From assembly GCA_949825065.1 (NCBI GenBank), contig OX463856.1:16166948-16230947 (forward strand): 64,000 bases of DNA, read 5' to 3'. The DNA comes from Odontocerum albicorne (taxonomy: Eukaryota > Arthropoda > Insecta > Trichoptera > Odontoceridae). A program made the position numbers and the translations under genes. The notes below the pieces were generated by a model. It did not search any database. It was not told where the DNA came from and saw only the letters and a program-made list of their open reading frames with translations. Shown here piece after piece: positions 11,522 to 21,904 of this stretch (position 1 is the stretch's first letter; every line of letters starts with the position of its first letter).

Positions 11522-12481
11522 ATGATTGTCACCTCTCGTCAATCGGCAGTCGATTTTCCTTCACTGGAACAAACGTTAAATGCCGTGTTTAAATTTAAAT
11601 GTTTATTAGGATTACACACTTACGAAAAAAGTAATGAAAATGTCAAACCACGAATTAAGATTGCGAGAGCAATATACTCTATATTTTTAGTAATATGTCA
11701 TTGTTACGTGTTACCAATAAACATAAAAGCTGCCTACAAAATTGAAATGCACGAATTTCATAAACTTGGGTTTTTTACAAGATTAGGTTTTGTAGTGATG
11801 GTCAAAATAACATTTTTCGTAATCACAATAAATAATTTGATCAATGGACATAAATATTATAAACTTTTTAAAGTTTTTCATGATTTAGATACCAAAATTA
11901 TAACATATTTGAAACAATTTGATAACGAATCTAGTAAGAAGATGATCAAATGTTATTCAACTTGTTCCGTGACATATTGGCTGATGACGTCTACATATTT
12001 TTTTATTTTAATTTGTAACGGTATTGCTCTTCATTGTTTGATCAGGACTTTGATATTTATTCATGGAATAACAATTTCACTTGTCACTTGTATGGAAGAA
12101 TCAATATTTTTGCATGCTATTGAGATGAGATTTAAAATTCTTAATAATGCTATACTGGAAGAAAATAATTATATTCGAAATTTATCAAATAAAAGAAACA
12201 TCAACATCAAAATAATGAGGCTTAAAGTGTTAAAGGATATTCATTACAGCCTTATATCTACAAGTGAATATTTGAAGGAAACAGTGTCCGTCCATACACT
12301 TATGAATGTACTCCAGGGTTTTGTTAATTTTATTTTACCTATGTATCACGTTTTTTTTGGAATTATATTTTCTCTTGAAGAAATGGTCATCAAAGATGAA
12401 GGCTTAGGGTTCATTTTTCTTTCTGAGTCTTTATTAAAATTATTCATGTTGACAAAACGCAGCAACGCACTTGTAAAAGAA
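11522..12481 (+). CDS. Gustatory receptor exon 1
   Basis: Encodes residues 1-320, covering TM1-TM6 and the long intracellular loop 193-258 (R-F-K-I-L-N-N, then I-M-R-L-K-V-L-K-D-I-H). It ends after the codon for Glu320 at donor GTAAGT (12482-12487). The open frame continues 19 codons past the donor, but those codons belong to a LINE-W remnant (L-I-P-T-L-M-x-G-S-E), so they are intronic. Confidence 0.88.
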
Positions 12482-15400
12482 GTAAGTTCACAGTTAGTAT
12501 TAATACCAACATTGATGTGTGGGAGTGAAAAGTGGATATAGAAAATGTTGAAATTCACGTTTTGAGACAAATGTATGATGTGTCAATATATAAGACAATA
12601 ATAAATGAAATATTTAAATAAGAAAATGAGACAAAAACTGAAGCATTGCGAGGAGAAAAAGAGTGCATTGAGGTCATTTGGACATGAAAGAATGGGTGAG
12701 GAAATATATTATAGTTATAATGCATGCATAAGCAGGATTCGTAATAGAGAATGATCGAGAAAAGTATGGTTGGATCAATTGGAATTTTAAAGAACAAAGA
12801 ATAAGCTTTATATAATATGAAGACGTATGGGTGCGTAGGAGGCGAGAAACGTATGTTATCCTATACATGTTTTGGCACCCTGTCTTTTCTGCCAACTTCA
12901 GCAGGAAAATTTGTGATGGTATATATTTATAATATAATATGAATAAGGATGACTTCCATGACTTTATTGATAAAAAACTTGACTTCAATTCAGGGGTTTC
13001 AGGTTCAATTCAAGTTGGTAGAGAGCTCAAAAAAAAAACTAATTCGTTTGGTAATATTATTTGCTCGCACCAAATGTGTGCAGATATTGTAACCTCTTCA
13101 CGTGTTGACTAACGCGCGATGGTGAACTACGAGTTCCGTGCTTAGTCCGGAGATTTTAACGGGGAAGTTCGATTAATGAGGCCGAAGACAATATTTATCT
13201 CCTAGGATATGGTGAATCTATCATACGAATAAAAAATAACACATCATACGAATGAATTAATGAAAATTTTAATAAGTATTATATTTTGTTACACTTTTAC
13301 AAGCACAAGATAAATTGATGTGTTGCAATCTCTGGGATAGAAGGAGTGAGTTCTTCCAAAGGACAAGAATAATTTTGAAGTTTTTTTTTTATTTTTTTTT
13401 TAAATATAATGGCTATTTAAAATAATTTAATACAATAATTTTATTCTAGGCTCGAAAAACGAGAGATTTGCTTCATAAAATAAATATATATACGGAAAAC
13501 GCGTCGTTAAAAAAAGAGGTAAAGGTTTTTTTATTAAAATAATTAATTAAGGTAATGGTTTATATGTGTACATGTTTATACAAAAACCTATTTTTTTGCG
13601 CTTGAATTATCTTAAATAAAATGTTTTAAAGTTCCATTGTTCGAAATTCGTTAATCATATTATACGAGTATACATATAGAGACAAATCATAGTTTCAAGG
13701 AAAGTAGAAATAAGAATTTACATACGTCACAAAAGTTATACAGTTCATTTGTAAATATTAAATATACTTAAAGGCATGTACAAAAACAACCTTAATAAAT
13801 AACAAATGAATACAAATAAATCATCCATCATTAAAATATGTTTGTGTCAATAGACCACACACTGTTCCGATGAAACATGTCACCAATTGAACCTAAGCAT
13901 CGCTAACTGGATTCATTCCGCCTGAAGAGGGCCTCGAAATAGGAATTAGAAACCTATAGTTAGTTTTCATTTCATATTTAATGTTAAAGAAATCGGCAAT
14001 TAAACAATATAAATTGAATACTTATATAGCGTTGTTTCGTAATATATAATATAATACGAGACGAGTATAACCTGAAGAGTGTCTTGATTTTGAATTCATC
14101 AAAAGCAGTAATAAATAAATAAATTCAAGTAGAATGGTGTTTGAAACTGAGTAGAAAGTTGCCAATAATGAACAACACATCTAAATAAACAATTATTAAT
14201 AGTTACAATACATAGTATGTTCGTATATATCCTGAAATTACACATATATATGTTATGATAATGGAAAATACAATACATTTGAAAGAAAAGCTATCAAACG
14301 GTATGTGATCATCCTACCAATCAAGATACACCCCCATCAATAAGATGGTGAAACTGGCCGCGAGGACGTCAGTTGTTTTTCAGCTCATACATAACTATTC
14401 ACCAGAATATTGGCACTGATAATGATGCCTCTCATGTTTGGGAAGATGTCAAAACTTTTCAGGCCTTAAGCCACTTTGTAAGTATATTTACTACACTTCG
14501 AATAATTTTCCTTCTCAGGTGATTTCGGGCCTTAAGTCCATCGTCACTACTATTATTTTCACGCTGGGTATGTCGCCACCGGATGAGTCGCTTTGGGCAG
14601 TTCCACCTTCGTCACAATGTGACGTCGCGCTTTAAAAACAATAAAGAAGATTTCTATAATCTAGTTTATTCGCACTGGATGGGGATTTATATCCCCAACA
14701 GTCTCGGAAGATCGAACTGAAAGGATTTAACACGGTGACAAAGTCTTTGATAATCAATTTATTACCTTAAGTAGTGTTGAGGCCCAGCTCTTTAATATGT
14801 CATAAACATGCATTTAGAAATTATGAAGGCCTACTGAATGGTCTCATTCAATTTCCAGAAACTATTTTAATCGATCTGGATACCCATAAAATCTTGGACA
14901 AAATATTTTTTTTATACAGAATATCGTCGGCCAATAGTAAATAGCTCGAATGAGTTATGACTCATTCGAGCTATTTACTATTGGCCGACGATTACTAATT
15001 GATGAATATTAAGTACAATGTCTGGCCAAGATATAATAAACCTGATTATGTAACAAAACGTTCAGATTCGAATGTTACATAGGGAAAAAATCAGTATAAA
15101 GAGTTGAGACTGAGACTGTTCGAGTTATACCGTTATATAAAGTTGAATAAAGTGTTTGAATAAACCAATTAGAATGTCTTTAAACCTCCACAATATTAAT
15201 GTCTTAACTATAAATAATAATATAATAAGTTTTAACAACATTTTTTGGTTAACTACAATATATAGTTCATAAATATTATTTTTCAGATCTTGTGTTTTTC
15301 TTTACAAACTCACTACAAAAAAGTTGACGTCAGTGCTTGTGGAATATTTTTGGTAGACAATTCTTTACTTTTAGAGGTGAGTAAAATAGAAACAAGTATT

Positions 15401-18400
15401 TTAATGACATTTACAATAAAAAAAACTGGGGTTCGCTCCATTTGAAACATTTCTTAATCAATAATTACTTAACATATTTTAAAAGATGATTTGAGAAAAA
15501 AATACAAAATATATACTTTGATAGTTTGAGTGGAAGTCGTGAGTGGTAGAGGAAGATTCCCGAAAAAAATGTTGACAAATTGAATGAATTTTCTCGAATA
15601 ATGTTACAAAAATTGTTGACACAAATAGAATGAAATTTGTACCGCACAGCAGTAGTCAAGGGGACCCTCTATATTAATGGCCAGTCGGTCATCACAAGCA
15701 CCCATTTCCCGCGAAATACAACAACTTTCGGGGTTTTGAGCGCTGCTTAAGCCGACCGGCCCGTGACCTACTCACGACGCTCCGCCCGCAAGTCCTTTAT
15801 TTCCCTTGCGGTCGCGAACGCGATCGGAGTCAATGAATTTTTCATACAAGAACATATAGCAAACATATCAAATATAAGGATATCAATTTCTATACACATA
15901 CATTAATTATACACAAAATAGATATCAAACATTTACATATTATACCACATATCAAGTATAAGGGTTTACATCAGTTTCACATACAGATCTACACATACAC
16001 GATATCAATGTCTATATCATTATACTACATACAAGGGTGACCGCACACGTCTCATACACGTCCGATACAAAATTTATCGAATAATGTTACAAAAATTGTA
16101 GACACAATTGAATGGAAGAGATTGCCACATGGCAATAATCTCGCCAGGTGAAATTAAAAAAAAATGCCATTTATCGAAAATTGTTGACACAATTGGAAGA
16201 AATTTTAAATTAAAGTGATTTAAAAGTCAGATAAATCTTAGCAGCTGTATGAGAACGCGTACGAATGTAAAGTGTTTGTGGGGATCTATCCTCTCTGCTT
16301 ATTACTAATAAGCGTTATGGTTAGTATGTGTGAGTTTTGAAGAATCTTTGAAAGAAACTCTGAAAGAGGTAAGATTGAAAAGTCTTAGTAATGAAGGAGT
16401 ACGAATGATACAGATGTAACAAAAACGAAGATATATGCTGGGATAAAATTAATTGGAGATCAGTTTTCTATAATCACACAAAGAACGATTTTTATTATAT
16501 TTTTGACCTTTGATCCATGTTATTGATCAGTGAAAACCTTTTTTTTACTCCTTAGGGCTTTATCCATTCAATACCTTTACAGGTGCTTTTGTAACAACGT
16601 GACATTTCTGAAAAATGCAATAGAGTTATACGAGTACATGAGCTTCCTAAAACATTTAAGAGATTATGTAAATATGTTATGTCTTCACATCTGATTTGGT
16701 GGATATTTTTAATGAAAAATTGTTCAGTTCAGAAGGGTCTTTCTCCGGCATTCCTTACTAAAAAAATACCTATTTTGTTGTAATTAAATTAATTTTAAAA
16801 CGTTGTTGACTGTATTTGATTTCCTCTTTCTGTCATATGGTAACCTTCAGCATAGTCAAATTGGTACATGATTGGGAGACAATATAACCTTCAGTCCCAA
16901 TAATCGAGCCTACGAGTCAAGGATCACTGGAGTAGATACTGAATTCGTGGTTCGTCATTGCACGCGTTGATTATACGACTGCTTGTTAAGTAACAACAAC
17001 ACTGACATACATAATTGACGCTCTTTTCCCAGTATAGAACCATTGTTTTTTTAAGCAGCATCAAGAATCGAATCCTAAATCCCCGGGTGGAAGTCAAGTG
17101 TCTTACTAACAAGGTCACGGAGGTCATCTGTATTTGATTTATTTTTATTTCATGTTTTAGTTGTCAAGGTAGTATACATTGGCTATATCATACATCGTAC
17201 CATATACGATAAATTTTTAGTTGTCAATGTAGTATACATTGCTTATATCATACACCGTACCATATATGAGTATGTTCTGAATTGCGTTGATTTTTTTAAA
17301 TAACGCTATGATTTATAGAGGACACTTTAGTGAGGTTTTTTTTTTCTAATAAATAAAGTCATCATTTTCTAATAAATAAAGTCATAATTTTCTAATAAAT
17401 AAAATCATCATTTTCTAATAAATAAAGTCATCATTTTTTAATAAATAAAGTCATCATTTTCTAATAAATAAAGTCATCATTTTCTAATAAATAAAGTCAT
17501 TGTTTAATAGGTAATTCTGGCAGCTAAGGATTTCTGCTACTTGGAAAGCATATTTCCGAGAGATGATAAGAACAAGAAAGATATTAACACGCATTTTGCC
17601 GCAGTAAACAATGTCAACGGTACACTGGGTACTGATTTTCCAATAAATAAATCACAAAGTATTCAAAAACGATTAAGTAAAATGGTGTGCTAGTACCCAC
17701 CTTGATGTATGTGAGCGGCACCTTGACATTTAAGGGGGGTATTAAGAGAAGAATAAATGCGGTAGAAATGTGTACCTCTCGAAAAACATCTGGTTATATA
17801 AATAACAGAGTTAGGAATAATTGAAAAAAAAATATGACTGTTGATTACAGACGGGCGTTGTAAGAAAGAATTTTGAAATGGTTTGTCCACATTTAGAGAA
17901 TGAGTCGCCAAAGGAAAAACAAATTAATGTGTCTGGTATGAATGGAGAAAGAGGAAAAGGAAGGTCGAGGAAATATTGGGAACATATATCATATTTGAAG
18001 ATATTTACTTGAAGAAAGATTAAAAGAGCATGTAGGATAGATGTGTGAATGTGGACGCAGCGAGATTCTCGTGTGCGAATAAAAAGACGTGACGATCTAT
18101 CATCTCGGACTGATTAGGCAGAGATAACGAATCATTAAGCCAAAGGGCAGGATTTAATTAATGTATGTAATGTTTTATGTTTTAATTGTATTTTTTGTTT
18201 ACAATAATACTGGGCGACTTATTGGCAATATTTTTCAACCAAGCAGAAAGATGTTAATGATACAATAAAAACTAAAACCTTTTTTTTAAATTGGTTCTGA
18301 CAAGAATACCCGCCACCCGGTGGTGAATCAGACGTCTTAACAACTAGACTACGGAGTTCGATATAATCTTATGTAATAATTAAGCTATTTAGAGTTGACA

Positions 18401-20083
18401 CATTTCAGAGGATTGAGGTAAATTATCGATAGTAATCACGAAATCATAGCTGCTTGATAAGTAAAAAAGCCTTCAAAGTAATAATTCTGTGCAATTTATT
18501 CTGAACATAATTAGAATTAAATAATACATACAAATTACTATACCTAGTTATATACCTTAATTTAACATATTATTTAATTTTATTCCCAGGTTCAAAATAT
18601 ATACATACACATATATATATTTTATAGATTTCCAACAAGTTCTAAAATGACTCTTAATAACCTCCGTGGTCCAGTTGATTGTAGGTTTGATTTCCACTCG
18701 AGGATTTCGGGTTCCATTCCCGATCATACCCAAAAAAAATTAAAAGACCCCTGTGTGGTAAAATAGCTCATCAGGTAATGATACTCGCCTAGTGTTATAT
18801 TTTCGTACTAGTGTTATATTTTGTAATACTGTACTAGTGTTATATTTTCGCGTGCGGTAGTGTTACCAACATGTACAATGACGAACAGCGTTTTCCGTCT
18901 CTACTTCAGTGACTCCTAGCCCGAATGCTTGATTACTAAACTGAAAACAATTTCGTCTCACGCCCAAGCTCTTCAATATATCTAAATCTTCAATTTGGAT
19001 AAGTTGATGGGTACTATATGAAGGAAAAATATTATAAAAGAGGCTGACATGGATGCAACAGGCCTTAAAAAAGAGTATGGAAGCTTATGGGAAAGACCTA
19101 CGTCCAAAAGTCGCAAGATCCAGTCTGGTGATGCTGAAAGAGACGTCAATGAATATTTTTAGATTAAGTCAGTGGCTGTAGTCTAACGGTTTGCATTCAC
19201 ATTTAGTAAATTGACACCCCAGGTTCGATTTCTGGCGGATTCACTTCCGGATATTCTTCACTCTTAGATCGTTTTGCATGTGAATTTAGGCTCTCGTTTT
19301 CGTTAGATCGTTTTGTATTATATTTGTGCTGTATACAATACAACTTGGAAAGCTTGCCATGTGGAAATCTCTTCCAACCAACCAGAAATAATCAATGAGG
19401 CTTTAAGTGGAAACCAGACTGAAACCTTTTTTTTTAAATCCAAGTTTCAGCGGGATTTGAACTCACAACCTCCGAACTGGGAGACAGGCGTCTTGTTAAC
19501 TATGCAAAGGGGGTCGTCGCTAGGCCACGAAGGTCGTCTTTGTTATGGTCCCCATTTATGCTGCTTATAATATATTCTTATAACGCTATTATGGTATGTT
19601 AAAATACCGCTATCTAAAAAAATCTATCCAACTAATGGCTAAAGCACATACATACTCGTATGTAAGACCTGCCTACCGTTTTGAAACTTTGATCTCCTTG
19701 CCATCGTAACTTTAGATTTGATCTGTAAAAAATGTGTGCTTACTGAAGTGGAACAGATTGCACACGTAAACCAATACACGCATAGGTGTCTTCCCTCCTC
19801 AGGATGACTGACAATCATACCCGAGGGTTTGACTATCTATCTAAATATGTTTTGTGCGTGAAAAGTTATTTTCCAATAATGCGTACGAAAAACGTGTATT
19901 TTGATCTTGCGCTCACCTCGCGGGTGGGCGGGCAAACTGGATTTTCATATGAAATGTGCGATTAGCATAACTCTCACGATGTCTTTATCTTTACAGATTT
20001 GCGCCAAGTCAGCGACGTTTATTATCATCATGTTTCAGTTTTACGTCGTCTTCAGAGACGTTCAAGTTAACAAAACTAAATGA
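11522..20083 (+). CDS. Insect gustatory receptor, four exons (11522-12481, 13450-13518, 15287-15376, 19997-20083)
   Basis: The joined coding sequence is 1,206 bp: 401 residues plus a TGA stop, the usual size for an insect GR (7tm_7 family, a ligand-gated cation channel of sensory neurons). Seven hydrophobic segments lie at about 49-69, 84-104, 146-168, 172-192, 259-283, 293-311 and 360-388. Family marks include R-F-K-I-L-N-N near 203 and H-Y-S-L before TM5. Others are F-S-L-Q-x-H-x-K-V-x-x-S-A-C-G-I-F in exon 3 and T-F-I-I-I-M-F-Q-F (380-388) in exon 4, the TYx5QF signature with Phe for Tyr. All three introns (968, 1,768 and 4,620 bp) are phase 0, as is typical near the C-terminus of insect GRs. 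Donors are GTAAGT, GTAAAG and GTGAGT; acceptors are TTCTAG, TTTCAG and TTACAG. The introns are packed with TE fragments. The ligand is unknown; a bitter-type receptor is only a guess. An odorant receptor is less likely given the terminal motif. Confidence 0.87.
12490..12935 (+). mobile_element. LINE-W remnant in receptor intron 1
   Basis: Starts with the block encoding V-L-I-P-T-L-M-C-G-S-E and proceeds in broken frames through RSFGHERMG-like and K-V-W-L-D-Q blocks. It ends in a CTGTCTTTTCTGCC tail as in other LINE-W copies. It is truncated and heavily decayed. Its first 50 bp lie directly after the exon 1 donor. Confidence 0.7.
12945..13215 (+). mobile_element. SINE-C copy in receptor intron 1
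   Basis: The head has a degenerate B-box (GTTTCAGGTTCAATTC). The body contains CTACGAGTTCCGTGCTTAGTCC and GAGGCCGAAGACAATAT, shared with SINE-C copies at 16845, 18658, 33965 and 35268. Confidence 0.55.
13450..13518 (+). CDS. Gustatory receptor exon 2
   Basis: A 69-bp exon encoding residues 321-343, starting A-R-K-T-R-D-L-L-H-K. This fits the A/N-x-T-x-x-L-L-H-x linker between TM6 and TM7 in insect GRs. It is bounded by acceptor TTATTCTAG and donor GTAAAG, and both ends are phase 0. It is too short to stand out as an open frame. I found it by asking for a splice-bounded phase-0 segment after exon 1. Confidence 0.82.
14165..14400 (-). repeat. Dispersed repeat E in receptor intron 2
   Basis: Shared with 38670-38885, about 39000-39165 and 47205-47455. 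Landmarks are CATTTGAAAGAAAAGCTATC, CAAGATACACCCCCATCAAT and CCGCGAGGACGTCAG followed by TTTTTCAGC. Other copies start with an AAATAAATAAA run, which suggests the 3' UTR of a LINE lying on the minus strand. Confidence 0.55.
14430..14670 (+). repeat. Dispersed repeat H in receptor intron 2
   Basis: Shared with 45590-45755: TTTTCCTTCTC, GGGCCTTAAGTC, TTGGGCAGTT, GTGACGTCGCGCT then TTAAAAA..AATAAAGA. It is not assigned to a known class. The AATAAA near the end may mean the 3' end of a transcribed element. Confidence 0.5.
14923..14992. repeat. Perfect 33-bp inverted repeat in receptor intron 2
   Basis: Arms 14923-14955 and 14960-14992 are exact reverse complements around a 4-nt loop, TATG. In the intron transcript this would fold into a 33-bp stem. 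I see no flanking target duplication and no match elsewhere in the window. Confidence 0.9.
15100..15215 (+). mobile_element. Partial copy of the foldback element family
   Basis: The sequence GTTATACCGTTATATAAAG through AATGTCTTTAAACCTCCACA and GTCTTAACTATAAATAAT matches the right arm and flank of the element at 42041-42469. It lies about 70 bp upstream of the exon 3 acceptor, so it is part of intron 2. Confidence 0.6.
15287..15376 (+). CDS. Gustatory receptor exon 3
   Basis: A 90-bp exon encoding residues 344-373: F-S-L-Q-T-H-Y-K-K-V, then S-A-C-G-I-F-L-V-D-N-S-L-L-L-E. This is the most conserved stretch of insect GRs outside the last helix (FSLQxxHxxVxFSACGxFxxD). The acceptor TATTTTTCAG and donor GTGAGT are strong. 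Phase 0 at both ends. Confidence 0.87.
15593..16210. repeat. Intronic region with repeated TCGAATAATGTTACAAAAAT blocks and a GC-rich insert
   Basis: A block of about 36 bp occurs at 15593-15628 and again at 16077-16112. A third, shortened version lies at about 16176. Between the first two sits a GC-rich segment (15660-15835, GCTTAAGCCGACCGGCCCG) and a CATATCAA-rich tract. Just after the second block is a SINE-A/LINE-K type tail (GGAAGAGATTGCCACATGGC). This could be an insertion flanked by duplicated sequence. Confidence 0.4.
16240..16420 (+). mobile_element. LINE-W 3' tail fragment
   Basis: Contains GGGATCTATCCTCTCTGC and TAAGCGTTATGGTTAGTATG. This corresponds to the terminal CTGTC..CTGCCTAC..AGCGTGATG-type tail of LINE-W. 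Confidence 0.4.
16845..17128 (-). mobile_element. SINE-C (minus) in receptor intron 3
   Basis: The body reads ATTGGGAGACAATAT, CAATAATCGAGCCTACGAGT and GTTCGTCATTGCACGCG. The inverted tRNA-like head reads AGAATCGAATCCTAAAT (B-box) and ends CACGGAGGTCATC. The copy looks almost complete. Confidence 0.65.
17158..17275. repeat. 60-bp tandem duplication
   Basis: Two copies start with TAGTTGTCAA(G/T)GTAGTATACA and continue through CATACA(T/C)CGTACCATATA. The period is about 60 bp and there are few differences. Confidence 0.75.
17340..17500. repeat. 23-bp minisatellite, about 7 copies
   Basis: The unit is TTTTCTAATAAATAAAGTCA plus TCA, with single-base variants. It lies in receptor intron 3. The AATAAA words inside it are not likely to be real polyadenylation signals, as the receptor frame continues downstream. 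Confidence 0.85.
17685..18160 (+). mobile_element. LINE-W remnant
   Basis: Begins with a block for V-P-T-L-M-Y-V-S-G-T and continues through ATGCGGTAGAAATG, TTTGAAATGGTTTGTCCACA and AGGAAGGTCGAGGAAATA. It ends with CGTGACGATCTATCATCTC and a degraded tail. Frames are broken throughout. Confidence 0.6.
18200..18360 (-). mobile_element. SINE-A (minus) in receptor intron 3
   Basis: The tail (TTATTGGCAATATTTTTCAACC) is followed by the ACTAAAACC body. The inverted head ends GTCTTAACAACTAGACTACGG. Confidence 0.6.
18658..18975 (+). mobile_element. SINE-C with internal triplication
   Basis: The tRNA-like head has an A-box (CGTGGTCCAGTTG) and B-box (GGGTTCCATTCCC). The body then has GACCCCTGTGTGGTAAAA and ends in CCCGAATGCTTGATTACT. 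A 16-nt unit ACTAGTGTTATATTTT occurs three times at about 18790-18850, an internal expansion absent from the other copies. Confidence 0.65.
19165..19300 (+). mobile_element. SINE-B second copy
   Basis: AGTGGCTGTAGTCTAACGGT, GGTTCGATTTCTGGCGGATT and TCACTCTTAGATCGTTTTGC match the 2680 copy. It is joined tail to tail with the following inverted SINE-A. Confidence 0.65.
19313..19545 (-). mobile_element. SINE-A (minus), near complete
   Basis: From the left: GTATACAATACAACTTGG, ATCTCTTCCAACCAACCAGA (inverted 3' tail), AACCAGACTGAAACC, GGGATTTGAACTC (inverted B-box) and CTAGGCCACGAAGGTCGTC (inverted head). This is a good reference copy for the family. Confidence 0.7.
19670..19850 (+). repeat. Dispersed repeat G, second copy
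   Basis: AACTTTGATC, CCTTGCCATCGTAACTTT, GATTTGATCTG, ACCAATACACGC and GTGTCTTCC match 3108-3330 in order. The hairpin of that copy is degraded here. Confidence 0.5.
19997..20083 (+). CDS. Gustatory receptor exon 4 (terminal)
   Basis: Encodes residues 374-401 and the TGA stop at 20081-20083. It starts after a strong acceptor (TTTATCTTTACAG) and reads I-C-A-K-S-A-T-F-I-I-I-M-F-Q-F, the last half of TM7 with the family signature, then a short polar tail ending N-K-T-K. An ATG-initiated open frame overlaps it from further left, but that frame has no GR features before the acceptor. I see no clear AATAAA within 200 bp downstream. Confidence 0.85.
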   Translation: MCAKSATFIIIMFQFYVVFRDVQVNKTK

Positions 20084-20199
20084 GCAAGACATACTTGCAA
20101 AACTCTACGTTGCAGAATATCGTGATGCTGATTATACGAGTATATTGGATCGTCCGAAAATAATTGAAAATATTACGATGAAATGCAATATTTTAATAT

Positions 20200-21010
20200 T
20201 TAGATGTAACTTTATTGTATTATGTGTGCACTGTTTTGTTCCACAGCCTTACTTCATCTTTCGAGGAACTTGAAAATTTCACATATTTTTGAGAACCCCC
20301 ACTAGTGGATTTTTACAAGCCTCCAGGGAAAGGATTTTTTAGAGACCGGAATTAGTGGTAATGGTCTGGTAAATATGGCGGGTGGGTTAGGACATCCCAG
20401 CCCAGATATACCAGGGTCTGCAAAGAGGCATGAGGTTTTGCGTTGTCCTAGTGAAAAGTAACACCATTCCTCCCTTGCGTCGTCTTCATGAAAAATGACA
20501 CCCTTCTAGAACTATTCTTTTGGACACTTTTGATCGGTAGTTACCTTAAATTGGGTCCAATTGCGTGTAGTATTTCTCCGAATGAATGTTTCTGGCTGTG
20601 TGGGAGCAGCTTTAAACAGACGATTCCCTTCCAGCCCCTCCATATACACAGCATGACCTTTTTTAGATGAAGACGAGATTTGGGGTAAATAAAAGTGGTT
20701 CACATTGCTTGCTCCACGGCATATTTTGCTCGACATTATTTTGGACGAGCAAAATAGATAGTAAAGCCACTTTTTTGGCCGTCACCGTTCGTTGAAAAAT
20801 GGCTCGTTTTTTGCAGTAAATCGCTTCTAATAATTTATTTTTGCTCAAACCATGTGATACCTAAACGTCATAAAGATTTACGAAACTTTTCCAAATACTC
20901 GTGAACAGTGTTTTTCGATACTTTCAGTATTTCAAGAATCTCTCGCGTCGTAAAACTTTGGTTATTCTCGAGAATAACTACAATAATATACCAAAGCCTT
21001 AATTTGGTCG
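20200..21010 (-). pseudogene. Degenerate mariner transposase
   Basis: Minus-strand reading gives an HTH-like T-T-R-E-I-L-E-I-L-K-V-S-K-N-T-V near 20920. Next comes L-K-K-V-M-L-C-I-W-R-G-W-K-G (about 20650), then D-N-A-K-P-H-A-S-L-Q (second Asp, about 20440) and G-W-D-V-L-T-H-P-P-Y. It resembles mori-type mariner transposases. The first Asp region survives as G-D-G-Q-K and the third Asp block is damaged. Multiple stops; ends not identified. Confidence 0.7.
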
Positions 21011-21435
21011 TGATCAATGGCAGTAGTTATTATCAAGTTTCTCGCTCGTGAGTACGAAACAACTATCCAGGAAAGCCTATAATTAGTATCAGTTTAGACA
21101 GGTAACATGCGAGCCGTTAATATTTTTACCAAGTTTAACTATCAAATATTCACTAAGGAAAGCAAAGAATGCAAAGAAAAATTATCAAAATAACAAGTTA
21201 AGGAACAGCAATTTTGGGTAAAAAAAAACATGACCAGACGGCTTTTAAACAGATTCAGTGTCACAGCACTCATTAAATTATTCGGTAGTTTATTCCAAGA
21301 TTCTATAATTTAGCTAATAAAACAACGATTCCTTGGATTGTTGTGGAATTTTGCTTCGGAAAGTTTTAACTGATGTCCTCGCAAATGTTTGGTTTAGGGA
21401 AAAAAATGTTGACGGACCTCTGAGCAATAGTGACT

Positions 21436-21527
21436 GTTCAAAATCTTATAACACTTAATCAAAATCTTATAGCACTTAATCAAAATCTTATAGCACTTAA
21501 TCAAAATATTATAGCACTTAATCAAAA
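21436..21527. repeat. 21-bp tandem repeat, 4 copies
   Basis: The unit CAAAATCTTATAGCACTTAAT is repeated head to tail with one or two substitutions per copy. Confidence 0.85.
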
Positions 21528-21904
21528 CTCCACGATTTCGTCTTACTTGCAGAGTAGACAATTTCGATAAATGCTATATATCTTTGTACGTCATATTACT
21601 TAGACACCATCGAATTTTTGTTATCTAAGTTTTATCTTATCGCGTTCTGGTCGTTTTAATTAGTTAATTGCTACAAGTAGCACGTTTGCCCTATAAGGGT
21701 AGTTGTAAACAAGAAGCGTAGCTAGATTTTGGTATCCTTGGCAAATTCTGATTTGGCACCCTAATTATAAAATTCATAAATTATAATGCACTAAAAAATC
21801 ATAATGCAGTCGTGTTTTGAGCATAAATTTAGTAAAGTGAAATGAGAAATATACATGAGAATTTAATATGGTAAACAATAACACATCTTATTATTATATA
21901 ATAT
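21528..21904. other. No gene recognised
   Basis: AT-rich DNA; nothing assignable. Confidence 0.35.

Noticed and set aside
12482..12541. The last 19 codons of the 339-codon frame as receptor C-terminus
   Set aside because: They lie past a consensus donor, match LINE-W, and lack the TM7 signature found in exon 4.
21027..21085. Independent plus-strand mariner start (I-I-I-K-F-L-A-R-E)
   Set aside because: About 30 bp match the 26885 family, but the following sequence does not continue as a transposase and no TIR is present. A tiny fragment at most.
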